The notes beneath the pieces are model-generated. The model saw nothing but the letters and a program-made list of their open reading frames with translations. It was not told the origin of the DNA and made no database searches. Shown in pieces: positions 1 to 7,193 of a DNA stretch of 16,219 bases (positions are counted from its first letter, which is position 1; every line of letters begins with the position of its first letter). The position numbers and the translations under genes were made by a program. Source of the DNA: JBBRNH01 sp038247465 (lineage in GTDB: Bacteria > Bacteroidota > Bacteroidia > Cytophagales > Spirosomataceae); NCBI GenBank assembly GCA_038247465.1, contig JBBRUV010000072.1, positions 1 to 16,219 on the forward strand, in the 5' to 3' direction.

Positions 1-1
1 C

Positions 2-811
2 AGCGCGTTCGAGGAAACCACCCGGCGCGGGGCCAACCCGTTTCTCGAACCGACTCACGAGCAGGACGAATACGGCTACGTGGTACGCTCCGGGATTCAT
101 GCCTACGGCGACACGGTGCATATTTTTGTGGAACGCAACGACTATCACGGCCCATTTCTGCCCGGCTACCAGCCCTGGAACCCAGCGTACAAACCGGCTG
201 CTGTCGGCCTGAAATACGTGGATCACCTCGTGGGAAATGTCGGCTGGAACGAGATGAATGTCTGGACAAAATTTTACGGTGAGGTGATGGGGTTCGCCCA
301 ACTCGTTTCTTTCGACGATTCCGACATTTCGACCGATTACACCGCCCTGATGAGCAAGGTGATGAGCAACGGCAACGGGCGTATTAAATTCCCGATTAAC
401 GAACCGGCAGCCGGTAAAAAGAAATCGCAAATCGAGGAATATCTGGATTTTTATGGCGGGCCGGGTGTGCAGCACATCGCCGTTGCAACCGACAATATTG
501 TGGAAACCGTTGTGGCCCTGCGCGACCGGGGCGTAGAGTTTCTGCAAGTACCAACCGCTTATTACGACGATTTGCGGGAGCGCATCGGGGTCATTGACGA
601 AGACATCAACACGCTGCGGTCGCTCGGTGTGCTGGTTGACCGTGACGAAGAAGGCTACCTGCTCCAGATTTTCACGAAGCCGGTTTGTCCCCGCCCGACG
701 CTGTTTTTCGAGATTATTCAGCGCAAAGGGGCCAAATCGTTCGGCAAGGGAAATTTCAAGGCGTTGTTCGAGGCCATCGAACGCGAACAGGCCCTGCGGG
801 GAACGTTGTAG
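2..811 (+). CDS. hppD: 4-hydroxyphenylpyruvate dioxygenase, C-terminal part (5' end outside window)
   Basis: This enzyme converts 4-hydroxyphenylpyruvate and O2 to homogentisate and CO2 in cytoplasmic tyrosine catabolism. The reading frame is open from base 2, so the start lies upstream and 269 residues are visible. The three Fe(II) ligands of the family are present. They are the His in YVDHLVGNV (about residue 75 of the visible part), the His in GVQHIAVATDN (158) and the Glu in LFFEIIQRKG (237), with spacings of 83 and 79 close to those of known HPPDs. The C-terminal GKGNFKALFEAIE stretch is also typical. An internal ATG at 80 is not the start, because conserved sequence precedes it. The stop codon falls inside the left arm of an inverted repeat. 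The phenylalanine hydroxylase gene follows on the same strand. Identity is secure; only the 5' end is missing. Confidence 0.96.
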   Translation, partial: SAFEETTRRGANPFLEPTHEQDEYGYVVRSGIHAYGDTVHIFVERNDYHGPFLPGYQPWNPAYKPAAVGLKYVDHLVGNVGWNEMNVWTKFYGEVMGFAQLVSFDDSDISTDYTALMSKVMSNGNGRIKFPINEPAAGKKKSQIEEYLDFYGGPGVQHIAVATDNIVETVVALRDRGVEFLQVPTAYYDDLRERIGVIDEDINTLRSLGVLVDRDEEGYLLQIFTKPVCPRPTLFFEIIQRKGAKSFGKGNFKALFEAIEREQALRGTL

Positions 812-873
812 CGCGGGTGGAAACCCGCGACGGATATACTTTAGCAGAACACGCGGGTTTCCACCCGCCCTAC
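808..873. repeat. REP-like inverted repeat between hppD and phhA
   Basis: Two 22-nt arms (808-829 and 852-873) are reverse complements except at one position. They contain the perfect 16-nt core GCGGGTGGAAACCCGC and are separated by 22 nt. The left arm includes the hppD stop codon and the right arm ends 13 nt before the phhA ATG. There is no T-run, so it is not a standard terminator. It looks like a dispersed palindromic (REP/MITE-like) element and would form an RNA hairpin within a shared transcript. Confidence 0.8.
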
Positions 874-886
874 GTTGCTACGAACC

Positions 887-1624
887 ATGACTCAACCCAA
901 TAATTACACCCCCGCCGAGCGGTCCGTTTGGCAAACGCTGTTTACCCGGCAGATGGCTCTGTTGCCGGGTCGGGCAAGCCGCGCCTACATGAACGGAATT
1001 CTGGCAACGGGTTTCCCCAACAGCCGGATTCCTGATTTTGAGCGTGACCTGAACCCGCGCCTGCTGCCCGCAACGGGCTGGCGGGTGGTGGCTGTGCCAG
1101 GGCTGATTGGCAACCGCGAGTTTTTTGAGTTGATGGCCGCCCATCAGTTTCCGGCCACAACCTGGGTGCGCCGGGCCGACCAACTCGATTATATTCAGGA
1201 GCCGGATATGTTTCACGACACCTTCGGCCACGTGCCGGTGCTGACCAACCAACACTTTTGTGATTTTTTGGGTGCGTTGAGCCGCATTGCCCTGGCCCAT
1301 ATCGAGAGCGACGAAGCCATCGAGATGATCTCGCGGCTATATTGGTACACGGTTGAGTTTGGGCTGATTCGGGAAACTGACGAGTTGGGAAATCAGGCGT
1401 TGCGGATTTACGGCGGGGGCATCCTGTCGTCGCCGGGCGAAACGATTTACGCGCTCGAAAGCGACGTTCCTACACGTACGCCCTACAATGTGGAAACGCT
1501 GCTGCAAACGCCCTACGTGATTGATCGGTTTCAGGAGCAATATTTCGTTATCGAATCCTACGAACAACTCTACGAATCGGTGGGGGAGATTGAAAGACAA
1601 TTAGCAATGAACATTGATTGTTAA
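887..1624 (+). CDS. phhA: Phenylalanine 4-monooxygenase (monomeric bacterial type)
   Basis: This enzyme hydroxylates L-phenylalanine to L-tyrosine using O2, non-haem iron and a pterin cofactor, and so feeds the tyrosine pathway encoded around it. The 245-aa product matches a catalytic-domain-only bacterial enzyme. The iron site is visible: His110 and His115 in MFHDTFGHVPVL and Glu157 in LYWYTVEFGLI. The YGGGILSSPGET segment is also characteristic. ATG at 887 is preferred over an in-frame TTG at 875, which lies next to the inverted repeat and would add four unsupported residues. The last residues (AMNIDC) and the stop lie inside a short repeat tract, so the C-terminus may have been altered by repeat growth. 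Identity is firm. The gene is called phhA by function. Confidence 0.95.
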   Translation: MTQPNNYTPAERSVWQTLFTRQMALLPGRASRAYMNGILATGFPNSRIPDFERDLNPRLLPATGWRVVAVPGLIGNREFFELMAAHQFPATTWVRRADQLDYIQEPDMFHDTFGHVPVLTNQHFCDFLGALSRIALAHIESDEAIEMISRLYWYTVEFGLIRETDELGNQALRIYGGGILSSPGETIYALESDVPTRTPYNVETLLQTPYVIDRFQEQYFVIESYEQLYESVGEIERQLAMNIDC

Positions 1625-1658
1625 TTGTTCACTGCTCATTGTCAACTGTTCACTGTAC
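1604..1658. repeat. Short degenerate repeat tract at phhA/marR junction
   Basis: Two 15-nt units, GTTAATTGTTCACTG (1620-1634) and GTCAACTGTTCACTG (1641-1655), match at 13 of 15 positions and are 6 nt apart. An inverted partner of GTTCACTGCT, AGCAATGAAC (9 of 10), lies just upstream at about 1603-1612. The tract overlaps the end of phhA and fills the gap to the marR start. Similar low-complexity tracts are, to my knowledge, dispersed in cytophagian genomes, but that is recollection rather than something the window shows. Confidence 0.6.
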
Positions 1659-2096
1659 ATGACCCACCCGTCTGATTCCCGTGCCTATTTTTTCAAGATT
1701 GATACCACCATCAAGCGCATCCGCAACGCGCTGCAAACGCAGTTCGGCGCGGCTGGTTTTGATCTGACTGTTGACCAGTGGGTGCTGCTCGATCATATTG
1801 CCCGCAACCCCGGCATCACCCAAAACACGCTGGCCGACCTGACCGCCAAAGACGCGCCAACCGTGACCCGGATTCTGGATTTATTGGTCAAAAAAGACCT
1901 CGCCGAGCGGAAAATGGCAACCGACGACCGCCGAAAGTTTGAAATCTCGCTTACCGACTCCGGCCGGCAAACCTACGACCGGATGCTACCCGTTGTGGTC
2001 GAAATCAGGCGCAAGGGCTGGGGCGACCTCAGCGATGATGATTATCAGCACTTTGTCAGAATCATGGACTCGTTGTATCAGAATTTTAGCGACTGA
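1659..2096 (+). CDS. MarR-family transcriptional regulator
   Basis: A winged-helix DNA-binding protein of 145 aa, the usual MarR size. The core runs from about residue 35 to 105: a helix ending LTVDQWVLLDHI, the recognition region ITQNTLADLTAKDAPTVTRILDLLVKKDL, and the wing RKMATDDRRKFEISLTDSG. MarR proteins bind palindromes as dimers and often sense aromatic acids. ATG at 1659 is preferred over an in-frame upstream start at 1614, whose extra residues (MIVNCSLLIVNCSLY) are translated repeat sequence. The gene lies between phhA and the downstream catabolic genes on the same strand, so it is a reasonable candidate regulator of this cluster. That role and its ligand are inferred. No clear operator palindrome was found nearby. 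Confidence 0.9.
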   Translation: MTHPSDSRAYFFKIDTTIKRIRNALQTQFGAAGFDLTVDQWVLLDHIARNPGITQNTLADLTAKDAPTVTRILDLLVKKDLAERKMATDDRRKFEISLTDSGRQTYDRMLPVVVEIRRKGWGDLSDDDYQHFVRIMDSLYQNFSD

Positions 2097-2124
2097 ATCG
2101 CGCCAGCTTTCAATCAGTTTTTCG

Positions 2125-2132
2125 TATCTTCG
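2125..2132 (+). promoter_or_regulatory. Possible -7 box upstream of the Uma2 gene
   Basis: TATCTTCG matches the Bacteroidota -7 consensus TAnnTTTG at all but one defined position and lies 20 nt before the ATG at 2152. No convincing TTG element was found at the expected distance upstream. It may mean the Uma2 gene has its own promoter. Confidence 0.3.
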
Positions 2133-2151
2133 TCAAAAACAAACGCCTGTT

Positions 2152-2718
2152 ATGATCACAACCGCAGCACCCCAAACCGCCCTGCCAACCAACCTGGTTA
2201 CGGTGGATGAGTTTGAAAACTGGGAACGGCAATACGGCAACGATGGCCGGTATGAGTTTATCCGGGGTCATATTTTTCCTAAACCAGGCATGAAACAAGA
2301 CGAATTTGATATCGCCGATTTTTTAGTCCGGCAGTTTATCCAAACGCCACAATTTCAGCAGAAACACCTGCTTTTGCCCGAGGCCGATTCTTACGTAGAC
2401 GGTGTTCGGAAACGGATTCCTGACCTGACTTACTTCACGGCGGAACAACGGCAGGCTATCCGGCGCGGAGAACGGGTCAACACGCTGTTTGCCATTGAGT
2501 TGGTTTCTGATTCAGAATCGCATCAGGATGTGGTGGACAAGATTCAGGACTACTTCGATGCCGGGGCGCAATTGGTATGGTATATCCTGCCTAAAAACCA
2601 GAAAATCGAAGCCTATACCTCACCCGATGACCGCAAAATCTACAAAGGACAGGATACGATTTCGGCGGCTCCGGTTATTCCTGAATTTACGTTTACCGTT
2701 GCCGATTTATTCGCCTGA
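2152..2718 (+). CDS. Uma2-family (DUF820) putative endonuclease
   Basis: A 188-aa protein of the Uma2/DUF820 family, which has a PD-(D/E)XK nuclease-like fold. Visible family features are EFENWERQY and GRYEFIRGHIF in the N-terminal third, the acidic motif RIPDLTYF (around residue 85), the strand with the second acidic residue, AIELVSDSES, and the C-terminal VVDKIQDYFDAGAQLVWYI with its conserved Lys. ATG at 2152 is chosen because the upstream in-frame extension lies over marR in another frame and has no homology. The biological role of the family is poorly known, and members are often scattered in multiple copies. It has no known link to tyrosine breakdown and looks like an insertion into this cluster. 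Its stop is 6 nt before the fumarylacetoacetase start, in the same frame. Confidence 0.88.
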   Translation: MITTAAPQTALPTNLVTVDEFENWERQYGNDGRYEFIRGHIFPKPGMKQDEFDIADFLVRQFIQTPQFQQKHLLLPEADSYVDGVRKRIPDLTYFTAEQRQAIRRGERVNTLFAIELVSDSESHQDVVDKIQDYFDAGAQLVWYILPKNQKIEAYTSPDDRKIYKGQDTISAAPVIPEFTFTVADLFA

Positions 2719-2724
2719 TCGGGG

Positions 2725-3909
2725 ATGTACGGCATTTTTTCTACCCCAAACGCTTCGGCCCGCGCTGGTTTTAGAATCCACAATCAGATTCTTGATCTGG
2801 TTATCGCCCACAACCTCGATGTTTTTCAGGGCATTGACCTGCCCCGCGCCATCTTCGAGCGCAACACCCTGAACGACTTTATCGCCCTCGGCAAACCCGT
2901 CTGGACAGCCGTTGAAGCCCGATTGTCCGAACTGAAAGCCGGCCAACTACCCGAATTTAATAACCCTGTTTTTCAGGAGATGCTGTTTATACCGCTTGAT
3001 GAGGCCACAATGCACCTGCCCGTTGCCATCGGCGACTACACCGATTTTTACGCCGGGATTCATCACGCGTCAACCGTCGGGCGCATCTTTCGCCCTGATT
3101 CTGAGCCACTATTACCCAATTACCGCCATCTGCCGGTTGGGTATCATGGTCGGGCTTCATCGGTTGTGGTGTCCGATACGCCTGTTCATCGCCCAAACGG
3201 GCAGTTTCTGAACGGCAACGAACCTGTTTTCGGGCCGACGCGGGCGTTGGATTTTGAACTGGAACTGGGCCTGATTATCGGGCGCGAAAACCCGATGGGT
3301 CAGCCCGTTTCGGTGGCTGAAGCCGAAGACCATATTTTTGGCGTGGTGCTGGTGAACGACTGGTCGGCGCGGGACGTGCAACGCTGGGAATACCAACCAT
3401 TAGGGCCGTTCTTAGGCAAAAACTTCGCCACCAGTATGTCGGCCTGGGTGCTGCCGTTCAGCGCGTTGGGGCCGTTTCGGGTGGCAGGCCCAACGCAGGA
3501 ACCCCCGCCCCTACCCGATTGGCAAGACCCGACAAACAGCCGGTTTTCGATTACACTGCAAGTCTTGCTGAACGACACCGTGATTGGTGGATCGAGCGAC
3601 GATTACCTGTATTGGAGTTTTGCCCAGATGATTGCGCACCACACTGTTGGCGGCTGCAACCTGCGCGTGGGCGACCTGCTGGCAACCGGTACCATCAGCG
3701 GCACCACGCTCGGCACGTTCGGCTCGCTCCTCGAAACTACCCGAAATGGCACCCAACCCATCACACTCCCCGACGGTTCGACCCGGACGTTTTTGCAGGA
3801 CGGCGACCGCGTGACGCTCCGGGCCTGGGCCAGTACCAAACATGACTGGGTTGAACTGGGCAAGGTAACGGGCGAAATCCGGGCCGGCATTTCACACTTA
3901 TTACCCTGA
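2725..3909 (+). CDS. fahA: Fumarylacetoacetase
   Basis: This enzyme hydrolyses 4-fumarylacetoacetate to fumarate and acetoacetate, the last step of tyrosine catabolism. The 394-aa product carries the complete active site when matched by eye to mouse FAH. Asp107 and Tyr109 are in DYTDFY, His114 is the catalytic base, and Arg123 follows in GRIFRP. Glu178 and Glu180 are in FELELG, Asp212 in NDWSARD, and Lys232 in GPFLGKNF. The TISGTTLGTFGSLLE segment is also present. The protein starts at MYGIFST, which aligns with YGVFST at residue 19 of the mouse enzyme. The usual N-terminal stretch (DSDFPIQNLP-like) is therefore absent. It cannot be recovered, because the Uma2 stop lies in the same frame two codons before the ATG. 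The enzyme is probably still active, but the short N-terminus is unusual. Confidence 0.95.
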   Translation: MYGIFSTPNASARAGFRIHNQILDLVIAHNLDVFQGIDLPRAIFERNTLNDFIALGKPVWTAVEARLSELKAGQLPEFNNPVFQEMLFIPLDEATMHLPVAIGDYTDFYAGIHHASTVGRIFRPDSEPLLPNYRHLPVGYHGRASSVVVSDTPVHRPNGQFLNGNEPVFGPTRALDFELELGLIIGRENPMGQPVSVAEAEDHIFGVVLVNDWSARDVQRWEYQPLGPFLGKNFATSMSAWVLPFSALGPFRVAGPTQEPPPLPDWQDPTNSRFSITLQVLLNDTVIGGSSDDYLYWSFAQMIAHHTVGGCNLRVGDLLATGTISGTTLGTFGSLLETTRNGTQPITLPDGSTRTFLQDGDRVTLRAWASTKHDWVELGKVTGEIRAGISHLLP

Positions 3910-3944
3910 TAATCAACCAGTTATTTCTCGAAAATCTCACTTCC

Positions 3945-4841
3945 TTGAAAACCATTGACCCTACCGACGTTGATTTTCGGGCGTTTTACCGGCTGCTGAA
4001 CAGTGCGGTTGCGCCCCGGCCCATTGCCTTTGTCAGCACCATCAGTGCCGACGGCCACGGGAAACTTGCGCCGTACATTTTTTTCAACATCGTCGGTTTT
4101 GCCCCGCCGATGCTGGTTTTCTCGCCCACACTCGACCGGAACGGCCACAAAAAACACTCGCTGCTCAACGTTGAGGCCGTGCCAGAAGTGGTGATTAACG
4201 TGGTGAATCACGCCATGACCGAGCAAACCAGTTTAACCAGTGCTGAATTCGACCGGCACGTGAGCGAGTTTGTCAAGGCCGGGTTTACCGAAGCCCCATC
4301 GGAGCGGGTTCGTCCGCCCCGCGTAGCCGAGTCACCGGCGTCGTTCGAGTGCGTGGTGCGGCAACTGATTCCGCTGGGAACGACTTCAGACCGAACGCGG
4401 CCCGGCGCGGGAACAATGGTGATTTGCGAGGTGGTGCTGGCTCATTTTCAGGACGCGATTTTTGATGATTCCGGGCAGATTGACCCAAACCGGATTGACT
4501 TAGTTGGGCGGTTGGGGGCCGACTGGTATGCCCGCGCTGCTGGCGACGCGCTCTTTGCCGTAGCCCGCCCGCAAATGGGCATCGGCTTCGACACACTGCC
4601 AATGGCTATCCGTAACAGCAACATTCTGACTGGCAACGAGTTGGGCCGACTCGCCAGTGTATTGACCCTGCCAACTGCTGACGAAATTCTGACTTATCGG
4701 GAATCGGGTGTGCTGAACGAGTTGATTATCGAGGCTCGAAATGGCTGCCAATACCTGCCCGATTTGCTGCATTATCGGGCCAAACAACTGCTGGCAGAGG
4801 GAAACGTAACCGAAGCGTGGCTTGTGCTGATGCAAGCCTAA
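3945..4841 (+). CDS. Flavin-reductase-like (FMN-binding split barrel) protein
   Basis: A 298-aa member of the DIM6/NTAB flavin-reductase-like family. The FMN-binding split barrel occupies about residues 12-175 and includes APRPIAFVSTISADG, NIVGFAPPMLVFSP and VVINVVNHAM. The C-terminal ~100 residues (from NSNILTGNELGRLASV) form a helical extension found in some longer members. TTG at 3945 is taken as the start. No ATG precedes it in frame, and the next ATG would remove the RPIAFVST flavin site. It lies 35 nt after fahA and is the last gene before a terminator, so it is likely co-transcribed with the catabolic genes. Its substrate and its role in aromatic breakdown are unknown. It may supply or oxidise flavin, or act on a side product. 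Confidence 0.85.
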   Translation: MKTIDPTDVDFRAFYRLLNSAVAPRPIAFVSTISADGHGKLAPYIFFNIVGFAPPMLVFSPTLDRNGHKKHSLLNVEAVPEVVINVVNHAMTEQTSLTSAEFDRHVSEFVKAGFTEAPSERVRPPRVAESPASFECVVRQLIPLGTTSDRTRPGAGTMVICEVVLAHFQDAIFDDSGQIDPNRIDLVGRLGADWYARAAGDALFAVARPQMGIGFDTLPMAIRNSNILTGNELGRLASVLTLPTADEILTYRESGVLNELIIEARNGCQYLPDLLHYRAKQLLAEGNVTEAWLVLMQA

Positions 4842-4855
4842 CCGAGCCAACCGGA

Positions 4856-4900
4856 AAACAAAACTGAGCAGCCGGGCTTTCCGGCTGCTCAGTTTTGTTT
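4856..4900. terminator. Bidirectional Rho-independent terminator
   Basis: Two perfectly complementary 20-nt arms (4856-4875 and 4881-4900) flank a 5-nt loop, GCTTT. The GC-rich inner stem is bordered by A-rich and T-rich flanks that serve as U-tracts on both strands. It sits between the convergent flavin-reductase-like and NIPSNAP genes. Confidence 0.93.
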
Positions 4901-4907
4901 GTGAACG

Positions 4908-5687
4908 CTAAATCTGCGAATAGGGCGCGGGTTCTAAAAACACCCGGATAATATTGGAGACCGTATTGGCGTATTCGGGAGCCTGCGAAATGCGCTTCCA
5001 GTCAGCATCGGCAATGAACTGTTTCCAGTTGGCATCGCGCTCCTCCATGTTTTTAAACGTCAGCATATACGTCAGGCAGGGCATATTATCACCCGCAATC
5101 ACTTCGCCAAAAAACACCGGGTTAAGTTTCACGCGGTAAAAAATCGGCAATTCATCCACGTTAAACATCCTGATTTTCCGCCGAACGGCATCTTCTGAGT
5201 AGCCTTCGTAGGTTCTTATTTCAAAAATCCGGCGGTCTTTGGCTGGCACAAGTAGCTGCGGCAAGGCATCGAACGCACTGAGCAACGAGGTTGTGTAGCG
5301 GCTGTAGGGTGGTTTGTCGGGCGTGGTTTCATTGTATACCTGGCTGGCCTTAACGTAAACCGAATCGTCGGTCAGGCGGCTGGCGGTTGTGGCATAGCTA
5401 TCCATCGAGCCGTACGGAATCAGAACGTAGAGTTTGGCGGGGTCCGATTTCCCCATTTCCCGAAAAACGCCCATCGCTTTGATTCCCTGTCGGTTAAGGG
5501 CCGGAATGAGCGCGTCTTTGAGGTAGTTTTCGATTGTTGATTGCGGAGAGCCAAAGCGCAGTTCGTAGGTTCTGAGTTCATACACCTCTTTTTTGGGCGC
5601 GGCTTTGGTGGCTAAAACCGCTGCCGACGCGGTGGTCAGAGTGGCGGTGGCAAGCACCGACGAGGCAACAAATTGTCTTCTTTTCAT
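4908..5687 (-). CDS. NIPSNAP-family exported protein
   Basis: A 259-aa protein with two NIPSNAP (dimeric alpha/beta barrel) domains. The first starts at YELRTYELRFGS (about residue 36) and the second at FEIRTYEGYSED (about residue 155). The N-terminus MKRRQFVASSVLATATL resembles a Tat signal (twin Arg followed by a hydrophobic stretch), with cleavage likely after the Ala-rich region near residue 29. That suggests a folded periplasmic protein. NIPSNAP proteins in bacteria have no settled reaction. It converges on the catabolic cluster, is separated from it by the terminator, and has its own transcription unit. The family call is firm and the function is open. Confidence 0.88.
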   Translation of the reverse strand: MKRRQFVASSVLATATLTTASAAVLATKAAPKKEVYELRTYELRFGSPQSTIENYLKDALIPALNRQGIKAMGVFREMGKSDPAKLYVLIPYGSMDSYATTASRLTDDSVYVKASQVYNETTPDKPPYSRYTTSLLSAFDALPQLLVPAKDRRIFEIRTYEGYSEDAVRRKIRMFNVDELPIFYRVKLNPVFFGEVIAGDNMPCLTYMLTFKNMEERDANWKQFIADADWKRISQAPEYANTVSNIIRVFLEPAPYSQI

Positions 5688-5769
5688 TAGGTTCGGCGGG
5701 CCAACGATTGAATTAGCCCGGTTTTACAAGCCAAAACGGGCGCAATCTACTTTTTCAGAGTTGCCGACT

Positions 5770-6369
5770 TTATTTCTGCACACCCATCCGACGGAGATAA
5801 ACCGGCAGCGGTTCTAAATCCATTTCTTTCCGCAACTTTTCGATATCAGTCTCATTTTCAACCGGATACAATTCGCGTTGCCCGGCATTATTGATGTGGA
5901 CTTGCGTAGCATACACCTGTTTTTCGCCCTTTTGCACCTTTACCTGATCGGTGAGAAAGGCGGCACTGGCGCGGTCGAGTTCGCCTTTCATGGCTGATTC
6001 CATAATCATCGCCAAATATTTTTCGTGCGTTTGGCGGTTGTTGCTCTGTTGAATCACCATAAACGCCACCTGATTGGTCGGTTGCCCAACGAGTGTTTTG
6101 CCGGGGTAGCCGTACTGCGAAATCAGGCTGTCAACCGTTACCAGGTGCCGGTTGTTCATCTGCCGGATAGCCGACCGACCGTCCTGCGATTCTTTGGCTC
6201 CCCAGCCGTATTGCTGCTCAAGTTTACCATATTCCTGCCGCCGGGTCTGGTCTTCGGTAAAAATGGTACCGAGCAGTTTGCGAACGGCAGTCATATTAGT
6301 ATTGGCCGATTGCGCCCGCAGCAGGCCGGTCGTTAGCAAAAGAGAAACGAGGAAAAGAAAACGAGTCAT
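5770..6369 (-). CDS. DUF6624-like exported protein
   Basis: A 199-aa secreted protein. The N-terminus MTRFLFLVSLLLTTGLLRAQS is a signal peptide with a likely cut at RA-QS. The mature part has the pattern of DUF6624: a paired-helix region with WGAKESQDGRSAIRQMNNRH, then LISQYGYPGKTLVGQ, AFMVIQQSN, a Lys/Glu-rich helix, FLTDQVKVQKGEKQVYATQ, and a C-terminal LRKEMDLEPLPVYL. ATG at 6369 is preferred over an in-frame ATG at 6396 because it puts the signal peptide at the true N-terminus. The function of the family is unknown. It lies upstream of NIPSNAP on the same strand with an 82-nt gap and diverges from the DUF4142 gene. Confidence 0.78.
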   Translation of the reverse strand: MTRFLFLVSLLLTTGLLRAQSANTNMTAVRKLLGTIFTEDQTRRQEYGKLEQQYGWGAKESQDGRSAIRQMNNRHLVTVDSLISQYGYPGKTLVGQPTNQVAFMVIQQSNNRQTHEKYLAMIMESAMKGELDRASAAFLTDQVKVQKGEKQVYATQVHINNAGQRELYPVENETDIEKLRKEMDLEPLPVYLRRMGVQK

Positions 6370-6528
6370 AGCGATTGGTTGGTTGTGCCTGACCAAAACA
6401 ACCAGAGGGCAGTGTAAATGGTTGACATAACCTCCTGAATGGTCGCGCCGGGCCGCTGGATAAGTTAGTTAAACAGGCTAAACAAACTGATGGTTCTCAA
6501 TGTGTTTAAACAAAACAAACAATAACAC

Positions 6529-7128
6529 ATGAAAAATACACTATTGAGCTTGTCCGTAGCCATGATGCTACTGGGCGGCTACGGTTGCTCGTCGAAGACC
6601 GACAGCGCGAAGCAAGCTAACGAAACCAACGAAACCCGCACTGATAATCAGGCAACTGATGCTATGAGCGGTAGCAAAAACGACGCAGAAGATACCTCAG
6701 AAGGACTGGTGGAACTTGCCGACATGGGTATGACCGAGCACGAACTTAGCAAACTGGCAGTCGAAAGAGCCGTTAGCCCCGAAATAAAGGCGTATGCTAA
6801 AGAGGTCGTCAGTGACCACGAAAAAGATCAGGCTGCCCTCGGTGAACTGGCCAAGAGCATGAACTTCACGCTGGCAACCACACTGTCGAAAGAGGGCAAT
6901 GACCGGGTGGACAACCTTCGCAAACAAGTTGTGGCTAAAGAGTTTGACAAACAATACCTGAGCCAGATGCAGCAGGTAAACAACCGGGCCATTCAGGAAG
7001 CGAGTGACATTGAGCGTGACACCAAAAACGACGCGCTCAAAACATACGTGGGTAAGGTCAAAACTGACGACGCGAAGCACAGCCAACGTGCCGCTGATTT
7101 AGTGCAGTCACTTAACAACGAGAAATAA
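6529..7128 (+). CDS. DUF4142 lipoprotein
   Basis: A 199-aa lipoprotein. The N-terminus MKNTLLSLSVAMMLLGGYGC is a type II signal peptide with the lipid-attachment Cys at residue 20, followed by a low-complexity Ser/Asn/Asp linker to about residue 60. The DUF4142 helical domain follows: ELADMGMTEHELSKLAVERA, IKAYAKEVVSDHEKDQAAL, and a C-terminal helix with HSQRAADLVQSL. This ferritin-like four-helix family is common in Bacteroidota and Proteobacteria and some members are linked to stress, but the activity is unknown. An A-rich leader (AAACAAAACAAACAATAACAC) precedes the ATG in place of a Shine-Dalgarno site. It is a single-gene unit ending in a strong terminator. Confidence 0.88.
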   Translation: MKNTLLSLSVAMMLLGGYGCSSKTDSAKQANETNETRTDNQATDAMSGSKNDAEDTSEGLVELADMGMTEHELSKLAVERAVSPEIKAYAKEVVSDHEKDQAALGELAKSMNFTLATTLSKEGNDRVDNLRKQVVAKEFDKQYLSQMQQVNNRAIQEASDIERDTKNDALKTYVGKVKTDDAKHSQRAADLVQSLNNEK

Positions 7129-7140
7129 CGGACAGGTATC

Positions 7141-7189
7141 AACCGGCAAAGAGCGAGTTCTGATCATCAGAACTCGCTCTTTGCCGGTT
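7141..7189. terminator. Bidirectional terminator between DUF4142 and ggt genes
   Basis: The two 24-nt arms (7141-7164 and 7166-7189) are perfectly complementary around a single central C. In practice the loop opens a few pairs. The stem base AACCGGCAAAGAGCG with T-rich 3' flanks serves both convergent genes. The ggt stop codon lies 5 nt beyond it. Confidence 0.9.
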
Positions 7190-7193
7190 TGTT

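Noticed and set aside
878..1300. Long minus-strand open frame opposite phhA
   Set aside because: It is a shadow of the phenylalanine hydroxylase gene with no recognisable motif and a composition set by the opposite strand.
1614..1658. Upstream start for the MarR protein giving MIVNCSLLIVNCSLY
   Set aside because: The extra residues are translated repeat units and overlap the phhA stop. The ATG at 1659 gives a normal MarR length.
6422..6427. TTGACA sequence between the divergent DUF6624 and DUF4142 genes
   Set aside because: No -10 or -7 partner stands at a usable distance, and this phylum rarely uses the E. coli-type -35 box.
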